From Paraburkholderia nodosa DSM 21604 (GTDB taxonomy: Bacteria > Pseudomonadota > Gammaproteobacteria > Burkholderiales > Burkholderiaceae): 64,000 nt of DNA. The position numbers were made by a program, and so were the translations under genes. How positions within the stretch are numbered: position 1 is the first letter of the stretch; every line of letters begins with the position of its first letter. This document shows, in pieces, positions 15,618 through 26,523 of the stretch. The notes beneath the pieces were generated by a model. That model was not told where the DNA came from. It saw nothing but the letters and a program-made list of their open reading frames with translations, and did not search any database. The stretch lies in the NCBI RefSeq assembly GCF_000519185.1, contig NZ_JAFA01000003.1, forward strand, positions 130,583 to 194,582. The letters run 5' to 3'.

Positions 15618-16351
15618 TGAATTGCTGCGCCGTGCGCCTCCGAATAATTCGCCGGGTCCGGCACGAATACATAACCCTTGCCGCGCACGGTCTGGATATG
15701 GCGCGGATTCGACGGATCGGCCTCGATCACGCGGCGCAGGCGCCAGATCGGCACGTCGAGGCTGCGTTCGTGGAACTCGCGCTCGTCGCGATGCACGATA
15801 TCGTGGATCAGCGTGCGCGAAAGCACTTTGTAGGGATGCGTGGCGAATACCTTCAGCAACGCGAATTCGCTCTCCCTCAGCGGGATTTGCGTGTCGCCGC
15901 AGGAGAGCGTGCGCATCGTGAAGTCGAGCTCGAAGTCGCCGAACCGGTAGCGCCGCCGTGCCTCGGGTGCGCTGGCGGTCGAGGGGCCGCGCCGCCGCAG
16001 GATGTTCTGGATGCGCACGAGCAGTTCATGCGGATCGAAGGGCTTGGGCAAGTAGTCGTCCGCGCCCAGCGAGAGCCCGCGAATGCGGTCGCTCACGGCG
16101 CCGCGCGCGGTGACGAAAATGACGGGAATGTCGTCGCCGGCCGCGCGCAAGGCGGCAATGGCCTCGAGGCCGTCGGTCTCCGGCATCATGATGTCCAGCA
16201 CCACAATGGACGGACGTTCGCGCTCGAGGCGGCGCTGGAGGTGGACGCCGTCATGCAGCACGGCCGTATCGAAGTTATGCGAGCGCAGGAAGCGGCTCAG
16301 CAGATCGCGCACGACGGGATCGTCGTCGACAATGAGGACGCTGGGGTTCAT
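15614..16351 (-). CDS. OmpR-family response regulator
   Basis: A 245-residue DNA-binding response regulator. The receiver domain (1-120) has acidic residues at 9-11, phospho-acceptor Asp53 in VVLDIMMPETDG and the conserved Lys in YLPKPF. The C-terminal OmpR-type winged helix (about 140-235) ends with HIQTVRGKGYVFVP. It is the first gene of a two-gene operon with the EnvZ-like kinase (4-bp ATGA overlap). It lies downstream of galU on the same strand, with a 179-bp gap that probably contains its own promoter. Confidence 0.93.
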   Translation of the reverse strand: MNPSVLIVDDDPVVRDLLSRFLRSHNFDTAVLHDGVHLQRRLERERPSIVVLDIMMPETDGLEAIAALRAAGDDIPVIFVTARGAVSDRIRGLSLGADDYLPKPFDPHELLVRIQNILRRRGPSTASAPEARRRYRFGDFELDFTMRTLSCGDTQIPLRESEFALLKVFATHPYKVLSRTLIHDIVHRDEREFHERSLDVPIWRLRRVIEADPSNPRHIQTVRGKGYVFVPDPANYSEAHGAAIQ

Positions 16352-16530
16352 GCCGCGATTTTAAAGCAGCGCGGGGGGCGGAACCTTGCACCGTTTCTTA
16401 CCAATCCTTTCTTCGCATCGCCTTGAAAAAGGGCGGCATCGTCAGATCCCACCCGGTCAATGCGATGTCATGTTATCGAGGCTGCGCGTTCGCGAGTATC
16501 GTTCAATTCTCCTATGCAACTGCCATGGCT

Positions 16531-17475
16531 TCAATGCGCGAGCCCGGGCGCGACCGGTGCCGGTTGGCTCAGCATCGAACCCGCGGCCCACGCACCCAGT
16601 TGCGCCGCGCCAATGCGCTCACGCAGCCACGCGTCGAAGGTTTCCTGCAATTCCGCATGCCGCAGGGCGAAGTCGACCGTCGCCTGAACATAACCGAGCT
16701 TGGTGCCGCAATCGTAGCGTTTGCCAACGAACTCGTAGGCCAGCACCTGCTCCTCTTCGCGCATTGAATGAATGGCGGGCGTGAGTTGAATCTCGCCGTT
16801 CGTATCGGGTTTCAGCGCGCGCAAATGTTCGAAGATGCTCGGCATGAGCACGTAACGCCCGGCCACACCGAAGCTCGACGGCGCCAGTTCGGGCGTAGGC
16901 TTTTCAATGATGCGGCTCACGCTGATCACGCGCTCGTCCCAATGCCGGCCGTCGATCACGCCATGACTCGTCGACTCGCACGACTCGAATTCCTCTACGG
17001 CGAGAACCGAGGAATCGTAATGGCTGAAGATATGGACCATTTGCGCGAGAACCGGAGGCTTGCCGTCGAGCAGATCGTCGGCGAGCACGACCGCAAACGG
17101 TTCGTCGCCAATCAGCTTTTCCGCGCAAAGCACGGCGTGCCCGAGACCGAGCGGTTCGGCTTGCCGGACATAGACGCACTCGACATTGGCCGGCTTGATG
17201 CTCTGCACGAGTTCGACGAGATTCTGCCTGCCGCGCGCCCTCAGCACGTGTTCGACCTCATAGGACCTGTCGAAATGATCTTCGATGACGCGCTTTCCGC
17301 GGCCCGTCACAAAGATCAGTTCGGTAATGCCTGCACCGATGGCTTCTTCAACGGCATATTGGATGAGCGGCTTGTCGATGACCGGCAGCATTTCCTTCGG
17401 GCTCGCCTTCGTTGCCGGCAGAAAGCTCGTATCGATTCCCGCCACCGGGAACACAGCTTTACGAACACCAAGCAT
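16531..17475 (-). CDS. galU: GalU-type UTP-glucose-1-phosphate uridylyltransferase paralogue
   Basis: A 314-residue nucleotidyltransferase of the GalU fold; the family makes UDP-glucose from UTP and glucose-1-phosphate for surface polysaccharides. KASPKEMLPVIDKPLIQYAV, VTGRGKR and LADDLL are all present. The nucleotide loop is unusual. Where GalU has GLGTRFLP, this protein reads GIDTSFLP (13-20), so Gly15 is Asp and the triphosphate-contacting Arg17 is Ser. It may therefore be inactive or altered in specificity. I chose ATG 17475, with GAGG six bases upstream; the longer open frame to 17625 lacks family similarity. Confidence 0.82.
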   Translation of the reverse strand: MLGVRKAVFPVAGIDTSFLPATKASPKEMLPVIDKPLIQYAVEEAIGAGITELIFVTGRGKRVIEDHFDRSYEVEHVLRARGRQNLVELVQSIKPANVECVYVRQAEPLGLGHAVLCAEKLIGDEPFAVVLADDLLDGKPPVLAQMVHIFSHYDSSVLAVEEFESCESTSHGVIDGRHWDERVISVSRIIEKPTPELAPSSFGVAGRYVLMPSIFEHLRALKPDTNGEIQLTPAIHSMREEEQVLAYEFVGKRYDCGTKLGYVQATVDFALRHAELQETFDAWLRERIGAAQLGAWAAGSMLSQPAPVAPGLAH

Positions 17476-17714
17476 GATGACCTCACCTGTCTCGTAGAGG
17501 GGCGATACGACCATGGTGAAGGACGCGGGTTTTGCATTCCGACCCCGTATCTCCCCATGGCGAGTCAGCTCGGCGACAAGTTCCCAGGGTTCGGCCGGAA
17601 AGGTCTGCCGAAAAGCCAAACTCAATCATCGCACTGTTTTTGCGCGACGTGCGCGCGAGTGAAGCCGGCCGCACGCGGCGCACGCAAAGCGCGCGATTCC
17701 TGCGCCGCCCGCCG

Positions 17715-17731
17715 ATTACATCGCATGTAAT
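17715..17731. promoter_or_regulatory. Palindrome upstream of XRE regulator gene
   Basis: ATTACATCGCATGTAAT is a perfect 7-bp inverted repeat around CGC, 68 bp before the XRE start codon. It is a plausible operator for that regulator, which would be autoregulation; the divergent galU start is 240 bp away. Confidence 0.5.
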
Positions 17732-17798
17732 TGGCGAGCCGCGCATGTGCGCCTATCCTCAATACACGATCGAGTCCGCACCCAACCACGGAGAACCG

Positions 17799-18644
17799 AT
17801 GAACCCCACGCGCCCCGACCCAAACGCGCCGCAAAGCGAACTTGGCACCCTGCTGCGCTATTGGCGGGATGCGCGCGGCGTGAGTCAACTCGATTTGTCG
17901 CTGGACGCCGGGATTTCCCAGCGGCAAATCAGCTTTATTGAAAGCGGGCGCAGCGTGCCGGGCCGAGACACGCTGCTGACCCTTGCACAGACGCTCGACG
18001 TGCCGCTACGCGAGCGCAACGCCCTGCTGCTCGCCGCCGGCTACGCGCCCGTCTATTCGGAAGCGCCGTGGAACGCGCAGGAAATGCAGCACGTCGTGCG
18101 CGCGCTCGAGCGGGTCATTCGCCAGCACGATCCGTTTCCGGCCATCGTCATGGATCGGCATTGGAACGTGCTGATGACCAACGACGCCGCGCCGCGCTTC
18201 TTCGGCCACTTCATCGACATGGCGGCGCACCCAAGCCCGCGCAACTTGCTACGTTTGATGTTCGATCCTCAGGGCATGCGCCCATTCCTCGCGGACTGGG
18301 AGAACGTTTCGCGTAGCTTGCTGCAACGCGTGTATCGCGAAGCGGTCGGCCGTGTGATCGACGAAGAAACACGCACGCTGCTCGACGAATTGCTCGCGTA
18401 CCCCGGCGTGCCAGGCGACTGGAAAGCGCGTCATGGATCGGCCGGCACGCCCACCATGCCGGTCATTCCGCTGAGTTTCATCGACGACGGCAGTGTGCTT
18501 CGCTATTTCTCGATGGTGACGAGCGTGGGAACGCCGCAAAACATCGCCGCCCAGGAACTACGCCTCGAATGCATGTTCCCCGCCGACGACGCCACCGAAG
18601 CGCGACATCGGGAACTGCTCGCCGCGCACGCGAAGGAACACTGA
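17799..18644 (+). CDS. XRE family regulator with MmyB-like ligand-binding domain
   Basis: A 281-residue regulator. The N-terminal Cro/CI-type helix-turn-helix (about 14-70) contains VSQLDLSLDAGISQRQISFI. The rest is an MmyB-like (PAS-like) domain with DPFPAIVMDRHWNVLMTNDA. The start is ATG 17799 with GGAGAA seven bases upstream. A close relative lies at 36880-37710, sharing DVPLRERNALL and AAGYAP. It is divergent from galU. The ligand and targets are unknown; a palindrome at 17715 may be its operator. Confidence 0.87.
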   Translation: MNPTRPDPNAPQSELGTLLRYWRDARGVSQLDLSLDAGISQRQISFIESGRSVPGRDTLLTLAQTLDVPLRERNALLLAAGYAPVYSEAPWNAQEMQHVVRALERVIRQHDPFPAIVMDRHWNVLMTNDAAPRFFGHFIDMAAHPSPRNLLRLMFDPQGMRPFLADWENVSRSLLQRVYREAVGRVIDEETRTLLDELLAYPGVPGDWKARHGSAGTPTMPVIPLSFIDDGSVLRYFSMVTSVGTPQNIAAQELRLECMFPADDATEARHRELLAAHAKEH

Positions 18645-18666
18645 GCGGTTCTCGTCCGCAAGCGCG

Positions 18667-18699
18667 AAAAAAAGGGCGCTCCGCTTTAGCAGAGCGCCC
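18667..18699 (-). terminator. Rho-independent terminator of the liu operon
   Basis: Read on the minus strand, the stem GGGCGCTC/GAGCGCCC (18692-18699 with 18674-18681) is followed directly by seven T residues (18667-18673). It lies about 90 bp after the last liu gene. It could also slow read-through from the convergent XRE gene. Confidence 0.8.
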
Positions 18700-18786
18700 C
18701 AGGGCAAAACTCTCACGGCGTTCTCCGGCTACAGGGGAAGCCGGAAGGAACTCATGGTCCAGCAAGTCAGACCGCTTCAAGCGGCC

Positions 18787-20796
<2,010 letters not shown>

Positions 20797-20829
20797 GTGC
20801 TGTCCTCGCTTCGTTGCCTGCTTCTTGCC

Positions 20830-21618
20830 TTATTGATCGCGCCAGCGCGGCGTGCGCTTTTCAAGGAACGCCGACACGCCGTCGCGCCCCTCCTCGCTCG
20901 CGCGAATACGCGCGATGCGAACGGCGGTGCCTTCGATCAGGGCGTCGTCGATCGTCTGGCCGGCGATGTCCTGCACGAGCTGCTTGCACTCGCGCACGGC
21001 ATTCGGGCTGTTCGCGCAGAGCGTTTCGGTGATGCGTTGCACGGTGGCGTCGAGGGCTTCGGCGCTCACGGCCTCGCTCACGAGGCCAAGCCGCTGCGCG
21101 GTGGCGCAGTCGAAGGCTTCGGCCGTGACGAAGTAGCGGCGCGAAGCCTGCTCGCCCAGCGCGCGGATCACATAAGGCGCGATCGTGGCGGGCATGAGGC
21201 CGAGGCGCGCTTCGGAAAGGCAGAAGTGCGCGGTCTCCACGGCCACCACGATGTCCGCCGCACACACGAGGCCCATGCCGCCCGCGTAGGCGTCGCCATG
21301 CACGCGCGCGACGACCGGCTTCGGGCAGCGGTAGACAGCCGAGAGCATCTGCGCGAGACGCATGGCGTCCGCGCGATTCTCTGCATCGGAGTAGCCGGCC
21401 ATCTTGCGCATCCAGTTCAGATCCGCGCCTGCGCAAAAGGCCTTGCCGTTGCCGGCGAGCACGATCGCGCGCACATCGTCGCGCGCGCCGAGCGCGGTGA
21501 ACGCAGCCGTGACGTCTGCGATCATCGCTTCGTTGAACGCGTTGCGCACCTCAGGACGATTGAGCGTGACAGTCGCCACGTGTCCGGCGAACTCTACGGT
21601 GAGCGTTTCGTATTGCAT
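20830..21618 (-). CDS. liuC: Methylglutaconyl-CoA hydratase (enoyl-CoA hydratase family)
   Basis: A 262-residue crotonase-fold enzyme. The oxyanion motifs AFCAGADLNWM and the AGGMGLVCAADIV stretch are present. In this operon it should hydrate 3-methylglutaconyl-CoA to 3-hydroxy-3-methylglutaryl-CoA. It is separated from liuB by 18 bp and from liuD by 33 bp, so the genes are co-transcribed. No HMG-CoA lyase gene follows in the window. Confidence 0.9.
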   Translation of the reverse strand: MQYETLTVEFAGHVATVTLNRPEVRNAFNEAMIADVTAAFTALGARDDVRAIVLAGNGKAFCAGADLNWMRKMAGYSDAENRADAMRLAQMLSAVYRCPKPVVARVHGDAYAGGMGLVCAADIVVAVETAHFCLSEARLGLMPATIAPYVIRALGEQASRRYFVTAEAFDCATAQRLGLVSEAVSAEALDATVQRITETLCANSPNAVRECKQLVQDIAGQTIDDALIEGTAVRIARIRASEEGRDGVSAFLEKRTPRWRDQ

Positions 21619-21636
21619 TGTCTGGTCCTCAATGCA

Positions 21637-23244
21637 TCACATGCGGAACACGCCGAAGCGCGTCTCTTCGATCGGCGCGTTCATCGTGGCGGAAAGGCCC
21701 AGGCCGAGCACGTCGCGCGTTTGCGCCGGGTCGATCACGCCGTCGTCCCACAGACGTGCGCTCGCGTAATACGGATGGCCCTGCAATTCGTACTGGTCGC
21801 GAATCGGCTGCTTGAACGCATTTTCCTCTTCGGCGCTCCACGTGCCGCCCTTCGCTTCGATGCCGTCGCGGCGCACCGTGGCGAGCACGGATGCGGCCTG
21901 CTCGCCGCCCATCACCGAAATGCGCGCGTTCGGCCACATCCACAGGAAGCGCGGCGAATACGCGCGGCCGCACATGCCGTAGTTGCCCGCGCCGAACGAA
22001 CCGCCAATGATGACCGTGAATTTCGGCACCTTGGCCGTGGCCACTGCCGTCACCATCTTCGCGCCGTTGCGCGCAATGCCCTCGTTCTCGTACTTGCGGC
22101 CCACCATGAAGCCCGTGATGTTCTGCAGGAACACCAGCGGAATCTTGCGCTGGCAGCACAGCTCGATGAAGTGCGTGCCCTTCAGCGCCGATTCGGAAAA
22201 CAGAATGCCGTTGTTCGCGATGATGCCGACCGGGTGGCCCCAGATGTGCGCAAAGCCCGTCACGAGCGTGGTGCCGTAGCGCGCCTTGAATTCATCGAAA
22301 GCCGAGTCGTCGACGATGCGGGCGATCACCTCGCGCACGTCGAAGGGCTTGCGCGTATCCACGGGAATCACGCCGTAGAGGCTTTTCGCGTCGAAGCGCG
22401 GCGGCAGCGGCTCGCGCAGCACCACGGGCGGCGTTTTCGTGCGGTTCAGGTTGCCGACGATCGAACGCGCGATGGCCAGCGCGTGCGCATCGTTCTGCGC
22501 GAGATGGTCGACCACGCCGGACAGGCGCGTGTGGACGTCGCCCCCGCCCAGGTCCTCGGCGCTCACTTCCTCGCCCGTCGCCGCTTTCACGAGCGGCGGG
22601 CCGCCGAGGAAAATCGTGCCCTGGTTCTTCACGATGATCGACTCGTCGCTCATGGCCGGCACATACGCGCCGCCCGCCGTGCACGAGCCCATCACCACCG
22701 CGATCTGTGGAATACCCTGCGAAGAGAGATTCGCCTGGTTGTAAAAGATGCGGCCGAAGTGATCGCGGTCCGGAAACACCTCGTCCTGATTCGGCAGGTT
22801 CGCGCCGCCCGAATCAACGAGATACACGCAGGGCAGGTTGTTTTCCTGGGCGATTTCCTGCGCGCGCACGTGCTTCTTCACCGTGACCGGATAGTACGTG
22901 CCGCCCTTCACCGTGGCGTCATTGCAAACGATCACACATTCTTGCCCCGCAATGCGGCCAATGCCCGTGATGACGCCCGCGCCCGGCGCGTCGTCGTTGT
23001 ACATGCCGTAGGCCGCGAGTTGCGAGAGCTCCAGAAACGGCGTGCCCGGATCGAGCAGCTGCGCGATGCGATCGCGCGGCAGCAGCTTGCCGCGCGAGAG
23101 GTGCTTGTCGCGCGCGGCCTCGCCGCCGCCCAGCGAAAGCTTCTGGATCTTCTCGCGCAGGTCCGCGACGAGCGCTTCCAGTGCCGCCGTATTGGCCTTG
23201 AAGTCTTCCGAACGCGGATTGAGCTTCGATTCGATGACCGGCAT
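21637..23244 (-). CDS. liuB: Methylcrotonyl-CoA carboxylase, carboxyltransferase subunit (beta)
   Basis: A 535-residue carboxyltransferase with N- and C-terminal crotonase-like halves. Typical stretches are [20 protein letters not shown] near the start and [20 protein letters not shown] in the C-terminal half, both characteristic of the methylcrotonyl/propionyl-CoA carboxylase beta family. It transfers the carboxyl group from biotin on LiuD. It lies between the dehydrogenase and hydratase genes in the usual liuA-B-C-D order. Confidence 0.93.
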   Translation of the reverse strand: MPVIESKLNPRSEDFKANTAALEALVADLREKIQKLSLGGGEAARDKHLSRGKLLPRDRIAQLLDPGTPFLELSQLAAYGMYNDDAPGAGVITGIGRIAGQECVIVCNDATVKGGTYYPVTVKKHVRAQEIAQENNLPCVYLVDSGGANLPNQDEVFPDRDHFGRIFYNQANLSSQGIPQIAVVMGSCTAGGAYVPAMSDESIIVKNQGTIFLGGPPLVKAATGEEVSAEDLGGGDVHTRLSGVVDHLAQNDAHALAIARSIVGNLNRTKTPPVVLREPLPPRFDAKSLYGVIPVDTRKPFDVREVIARIVDDSAFDEFKARYGTTLVTGFAHIWGHPVGIIANNGILFSESALKGTHFIELCCQRKIPLVFLQNITGFMVGRKYENEGIARNGAKMVTAVATAKVPKFTVIIGGSFGAGNYGMCGRAYSPRFLWMWPNARISVMGGEQAASVLATVRRDGIEAKGGTWSAEEENAFKQPIRDQYELQGHPYYASARLWDDGVIDPAQTRDVLGLGLSATMNAPIEETRFGVFRM

Positions 23245-23279
23245 CCCGTCCTCCCTTCGTTACCGTGAGTTGCTTAGGA

Positions 23280-24461
23280 TTACATGGTTTCCGCGAACAG
23301 CTCGCGGCCGATCAACATGCGGCGAATCTCGCTCGTGCCCGCGCCGATTTCGTAGAGCTTCGCGTCGCGCCAGAGACGCCCGACCGGATACTCGTTGATA
23401 TAGCCATTGCCGCCGAGGATCTGGATCGCTTCGCCCGCCATCCACGTAGCCTTTTCCGCGGTGTAGAGAATCACGCCCGCGCAGTCCTTGCGTACCTGGC
23501 GCACGTGGTCCCGGCCAATTGTGTCGAGCTGTCGGCCCACTGCGTAGAGATAGGCGCGGCACGCCTGGTAGGTCGTATAGAGGTCCGCGACCTTGCCCTG
23601 GATGAGCTGGAATTCGCCGATGGCCTGACCGAACTGCTTGCGGTCGTGAATGTACGGCACGACCGCGTCCATGACCGCGGCCATGATGCCGGTGGGCCCG
23701 CCCGCCAGCACGGCGCGCTCGTAGTCGAGGCCGCTCATCAGCACTTTCACGCCGCCGTTGAGCTGGCCCAGGATGTTCTCTTCGGGCACTTCCACGTCCT
23801 GGAACACCAGTTCGCCCGTATGCGAGCCGCGCATGCCGAGCTTGTCGAGCTTCTGCGCAACCGAAAAGCCCTTCATGCCCTTCTCGACGATGAACGCCGT
23901 AATGCCGCGCGAACCCGCTTCAGGGTCGGTTTTCGCGTAGACGACCAGCGTGTCGCAATCCGGGCCGTTGGTGATCCACATCTTCGTGCCGTTGAGCACG
24001 TAGCGGTCGCCCTTCTTTTCGGCGCGCAGCTTCATGCTCACGACATCCGAGCCGGCGTTGGGCTCGCTCATGGCGAGCGCGCCGATGTGCTCGCCGGAAA
24101 CGAGCTTCGGCAGGTACTTGCGCTTTTGCGCCTCGCTGCCGTTGCGGTGGATCTGGTTCACGCACAGGTTCGAATGCGCGCCGTACGAAAGGCCGACCGA
24201 TGCGGACGCGCGCGAGATTTCCTCCATCGCGACCATGTGCGCCGTGTAGCCCATGTTCGCGCCGCCGTACTCCTCCGAGACCGTCATGCCGAGCACGCCG
24301 AGGTCGCCGAACTTGCGCCAGAGGTCCATCGGGAACTGGTCGGTGCGGTCGATTTCGCCCGCGCGCGGCGCGATTTCCTTCGCCGCGAAGCCGGCGATGC
24401 TGTCGCGCAGCATTTCGACTTCTTCGCCGAGCGGGAACTGCAAACCGGGTACGTTGCTCAT
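23280..24461 (-). CDS. liuA: Isovaleryl-CoA dehydrogenase
   Basis: A 393-residue FAD acyl-CoA dehydrogenase, the first step of the pathway from isovaleryl-CoA to 3-methylcrotonyl-CoA. The FAD-contacting [10 protein letters not shown] motif (131-140) is present. The catalytic base is Glu248 in [12 protein letters not shown], the position that distinguishes isovaleryl-CoA dehydrogenases. The start is ATG 24461; the frame is open to 24515 but MSNVPG matches family starts. It is the first gene of the operon, downstream of the TetR operator. Confidence 0.93.
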   Translation of the reverse strand: MSNVPGLQFPLGEEVEMLRDSIAGFAAKEIAPRAGEIDRTDQFPMDLWRKFGDLGVLGMTVSEEYGGANMGYTAHMVAMEEISRASASVGLSYGAHSNLCVNQIHRNGSEAQKRKYLPKLVSGEHIGALAMSEPNAGSDVVSMKLRAEKKGDRYVLNGTKMWITNGPDCDTLVVYAKTDPEAGSRGITAFIVEKGMKGFSVAQKLDKLGMRGSHTGELVFQDVEVPEENILGQLNGGVKVLMSGLDYERAVLAGGPTGIMAAVMDAVVPYIHDRKQFGQAIGEFQLIQGKVADLYTTYQACRAYLYAVGRQLDTIGRDHVRQVRKDCAGVILYTAEKATWMAGEAIQILGGNGYINEYPVGRLWRDAKLYEIGAGTSEIRRMLIGRELFAETM

Positions 24462-24526
24462 GTGTGTCTCCAGGGAATCTCGAACCGGGCGTAGCTTCGC
24501 CCCATGGACGCACATTTCACGCCAGA

Positions 24527-24542
24527 TTTACGTTAACGTCAA
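24527..24542. promoter_or_regulatory. Palindromic operator between liuA and its TetR regulator
   Basis: TTTACGTTAACGTCAA is a 16-bp near-perfect palindrome; the core ACGTTAACGT is exact and only one outer pair mismatches. A related half-site TGACGTAAA occurs near 24633, close to the regulator's start. The position 65 bp ahead of liuA fits repression by the divergent TetR protein. Confidence 0.75.
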
Positions 24543-24655
24543 TAGGTATTTCTGAGTGACGCTCAACTTGTCATTAAGATGAAATTTCCTTGTCCGGCAG
24601 CGTTTTTTTCGCGGATAATCAACTCCATCCTGACGTAAATTGAATCAAGCTCAAT

Positions 24656-25381
24656 ATGGAAGCCGTCGCCCAGAAAGCCGTCCTGCCCGCGTCGCGCCGC
24701 CAGCCTGCGGGCCGCAAGTCGCAGCAGCGCGTGCGCGAGATCCTGCAGGCGGGGCGCGACGTATTCTCGGAAAAAGGGTACGCACGCGCCACCACGGCCG
24801 AGATCGCCCAGCGCCTGGGCGTGTCCGAGGCGACAGTGTTCAGCTACTTTCGGGGCAAACGGGAGTTGTGCGCGCGCGTGATCGGCGACTGGTATGACGA
24901 ATCGATCGCCGCGATCGAAGGCGGCCTGCCGCGCGACGGCACCGTGCGCCAGCAGTTTGCATTCATCGTGCGCATGCATCTGCAGTTGATGCTGGAGAGC
25001 GGCACCGGCATCTGCGAACTGGTGCTCTCGGAAGGCCGCACGCGGCATCACGATCTGAGCGAAGCGCTCACGGAAATGCAGCGCCGCTACACGGCGCCGC
25101 TCATGCGCGTGCTCGCGCGCGGCCAGGAAAGCGGACAGATCCGCAACGACCTGCCGCTGCGGCTACTGCGTTCGCTGGTATTCGGGCCCATGGAGCATGT
25201 GCTGTGGGACGCGACGCTCGCCAATCGCCGCACGGACATCGACGCCACGGCCGAGCGCCTCGTGGACGCCCTCTGGTCGGCGCTGCAGCCGCCCAACCTC
25301 GAACTCGCCGCGCTCGCGCAGTTCAGCCAGGACGTGGGCGAAGCCGTGCGCCGGCTCGAGCGCGAACGCGCCGCGCGCTAG
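24656..25381 (+). CDS. liuQ: TetR family regulator of the liu operon (LiuQ-type)
   Basis: A 241-residue TetR protein. The helix-turn-helix includes TTAEIAQRLGVSEATVFSYF (about 46-65). The C-terminal ligand domain probably senses an acyl-CoA of the pathway. It is divergent from liuA with a strong palindrome between them. Betaproteobacterial liu genes are known to be controlled by a TetR-type factor called LiuQ, unlike the MerR-type LiuR of other proteobacteria. The symbol rests on that context rather than on a database match. Confidence 0.8.
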   Translation: MEAVAQKAVLPASRRQPAGRKSQQRVREILQAGRDVFSEKGYARATTAEIAQRLGVSEATVFSYFRGKRELCARVIGDWYDESIAAIEGGLPRDGTVRQQFAFIVRMHLQLMLESGTGICELVLSEGRTRHHDLSEALTEMQRRYTAPLMRVLARGQESGQIRNDLPLRLLRSLVFGPMEHVLWDATLANRRTDIDATAERLVDALWSALQPPNLELAALAQFSQDVGEAVRRLERERAAR

Positions 25382-25442
25382 CCGGCGCGCCCTGGCCGGC
25401 AGTCAGACCGCCGCTTCCTCGGCCACGCGCGCGCTATCTTCG

Positions 25443-25662
25443 GCCGCCATTCAGGTAGCAACTGCCGCAGATCGACCACGGGAATCGGCATGCCGCGCAG
25501 GTTGAAAAGCCCGGGCAGATACGGCGGCGCACCGGCAGCGCGAACCCGGTACGGGCCAGTTGGAACGAGCCGTACAGCTCGACGTTCGGACCGGCGGCAC
25601 GCGCAGTCCAGCGACGAGGCCAGCAGCGACATCGCGACAAGACAAGCAAGAACTTTATTCAT
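25443..25662 (-). pseudogene. CheW-like gene remnant fused to a signal-peptide start
   Basis: The minus strand opens at 25662 with a signal-peptide-like sequence (MNKVLACLVAMSLLASSLDC). Just inside, a different frame reads VELYGSFQLARTGFALPV, an N-terminal CheW strand pair. The first frame then resumes with PPYLPGLFNLRGMPIPVVDL, the CheW core motif. The middle of CheW is missing and the pieces are in different frames, so this is a decayed mosaic. A frame of 94 codons remains open by chance. No other chemotaxis gene is adjacent. Confidence 0.6.
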
Positions 25663-26099
25663 GTCGCAATCCTTATTAATTATGAAAGTACGCCGTGGCG
25701 CACCATCGCGGTAAGGCGCGCGCGCAGTCTACGTCAATCTGACGAAGGGCCTGCGCCCAGAAGATCGAAACGGCGTTTCGATTTGTGATGGCCAGGCGAG
25801 CCGTCCATGTTCACATTGGACACCGTCGGCAAGCGCATCGATGTCCAATAATTACAACCGGGCGACGTACGCTCGCACCTCATTGCACGCATTTCTGCGA
25901 AATATGGACCGCGAAGCGAGCCGATGCGCGCCGTACGCACCCCTGGCGCCCTTTGCGCCCCGCCAGCCCGGCGCCTTCTGTAACAACTCGAAAAATCGGT
26001 GCAACTCGCGTAATTGCATTGGATCCGGCAATGTCATAGCGTTCGATAATTGGCTGGCGCGCGCCGTCGCTCCGGCCTGCCCGTTTCTGGAGATCGTGT
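25663..26099. other. Gene-poor region with two inverted repeats
   Basis: No gene is supported. Two perfect inverted repeats are present: ATCGAAAC/GTTTCGAT (25764-25782, 3-nt loop) and ATTGGACA/TGTCCAAT (25815-25849, 19-nt spacer). A 14-codon open frame (25807-25851) has no ribosome site and looks like chance or a gene scrap. Confidence 0.45.
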
Positions 26100-26498
26100 G
26101 TGAGAAGGTCGAAACTGTTTCTCGGGGCCGCTGCGGCCGCGCTTCTCGGCGCGTGCGGCATAGCACAGGCGGCGCGTGTCGGCGTGTATTTCGGCGCCGG
26201 TGTGCCGTATTACTACCCGGTCGCGCCCGCGCCCTACTACTACGCGCCGCCACCGGCCGTGATCGTCGCGCCGCCGCCGCAGGCGCCCGACTACATCGAG
26301 CAGGGGCAGGCCGGCGCCCCCGCCATGGATCCGCAGCAAGGCCCCGTCAACGCCGCGCCGGGCGATGCAGCGGGCGACCAGCAGGCGAACGCCGACACCT
26401 GGTATTACTGCGACGAGTCGAAAACCTACTATCCGTACGTAAAGCAATGTTCGTCGGGCTGGCGCGCGGTTCCCGCCCAGCCGGCGCCGTCGAACTGA
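26100..26498 (+). CDS. Exported Tyr/Pro-rich protein
   Basis: A 132-residue protein starting at GTG 26100 with GGAGA about 7 bp upstream. The N-terminus is a signal peptide with a lipobox-like LLGAC (Cys19), though cleavage by signal peptidase I after AQA is also possible. The mature part has a YYYPVAPAPYYYAPPP stretch and ends in a domain with two cysteines (WYYCDESKTYYPYVKQC and GWRAVPAQP), a C-terminal motif recurring in small Burkholderia exported proteins. The function is unknown. It precedes the glycine-zipper protein by 25 bp, probably one operon. Confidence 0.7.
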   Translation: MRRSKLFLGAAAAALLGACGIAQAARVGVYFGAGVPYYYPVAPAPYYYAPPPAVIVAPPPQAPDYIEQGQAGAPAMDPQQGPVNAAPGDAAGDQQANADTWYYCDESKTYYPYVKQCSSGWRAVPAQPAPSN

Positions 26499-26523
26499 AC
26501 ACCTTGAAAATATCGAGCCGCAC

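Noticed and set aside
25807..25851. A 14-codon peptide MFTLDTVGKRIDVQ
   Set aside because: It faintly resembles the start of a 2Fe-2S oxidoreductase subunit, but it lacks a ribosome site and is too short to support.
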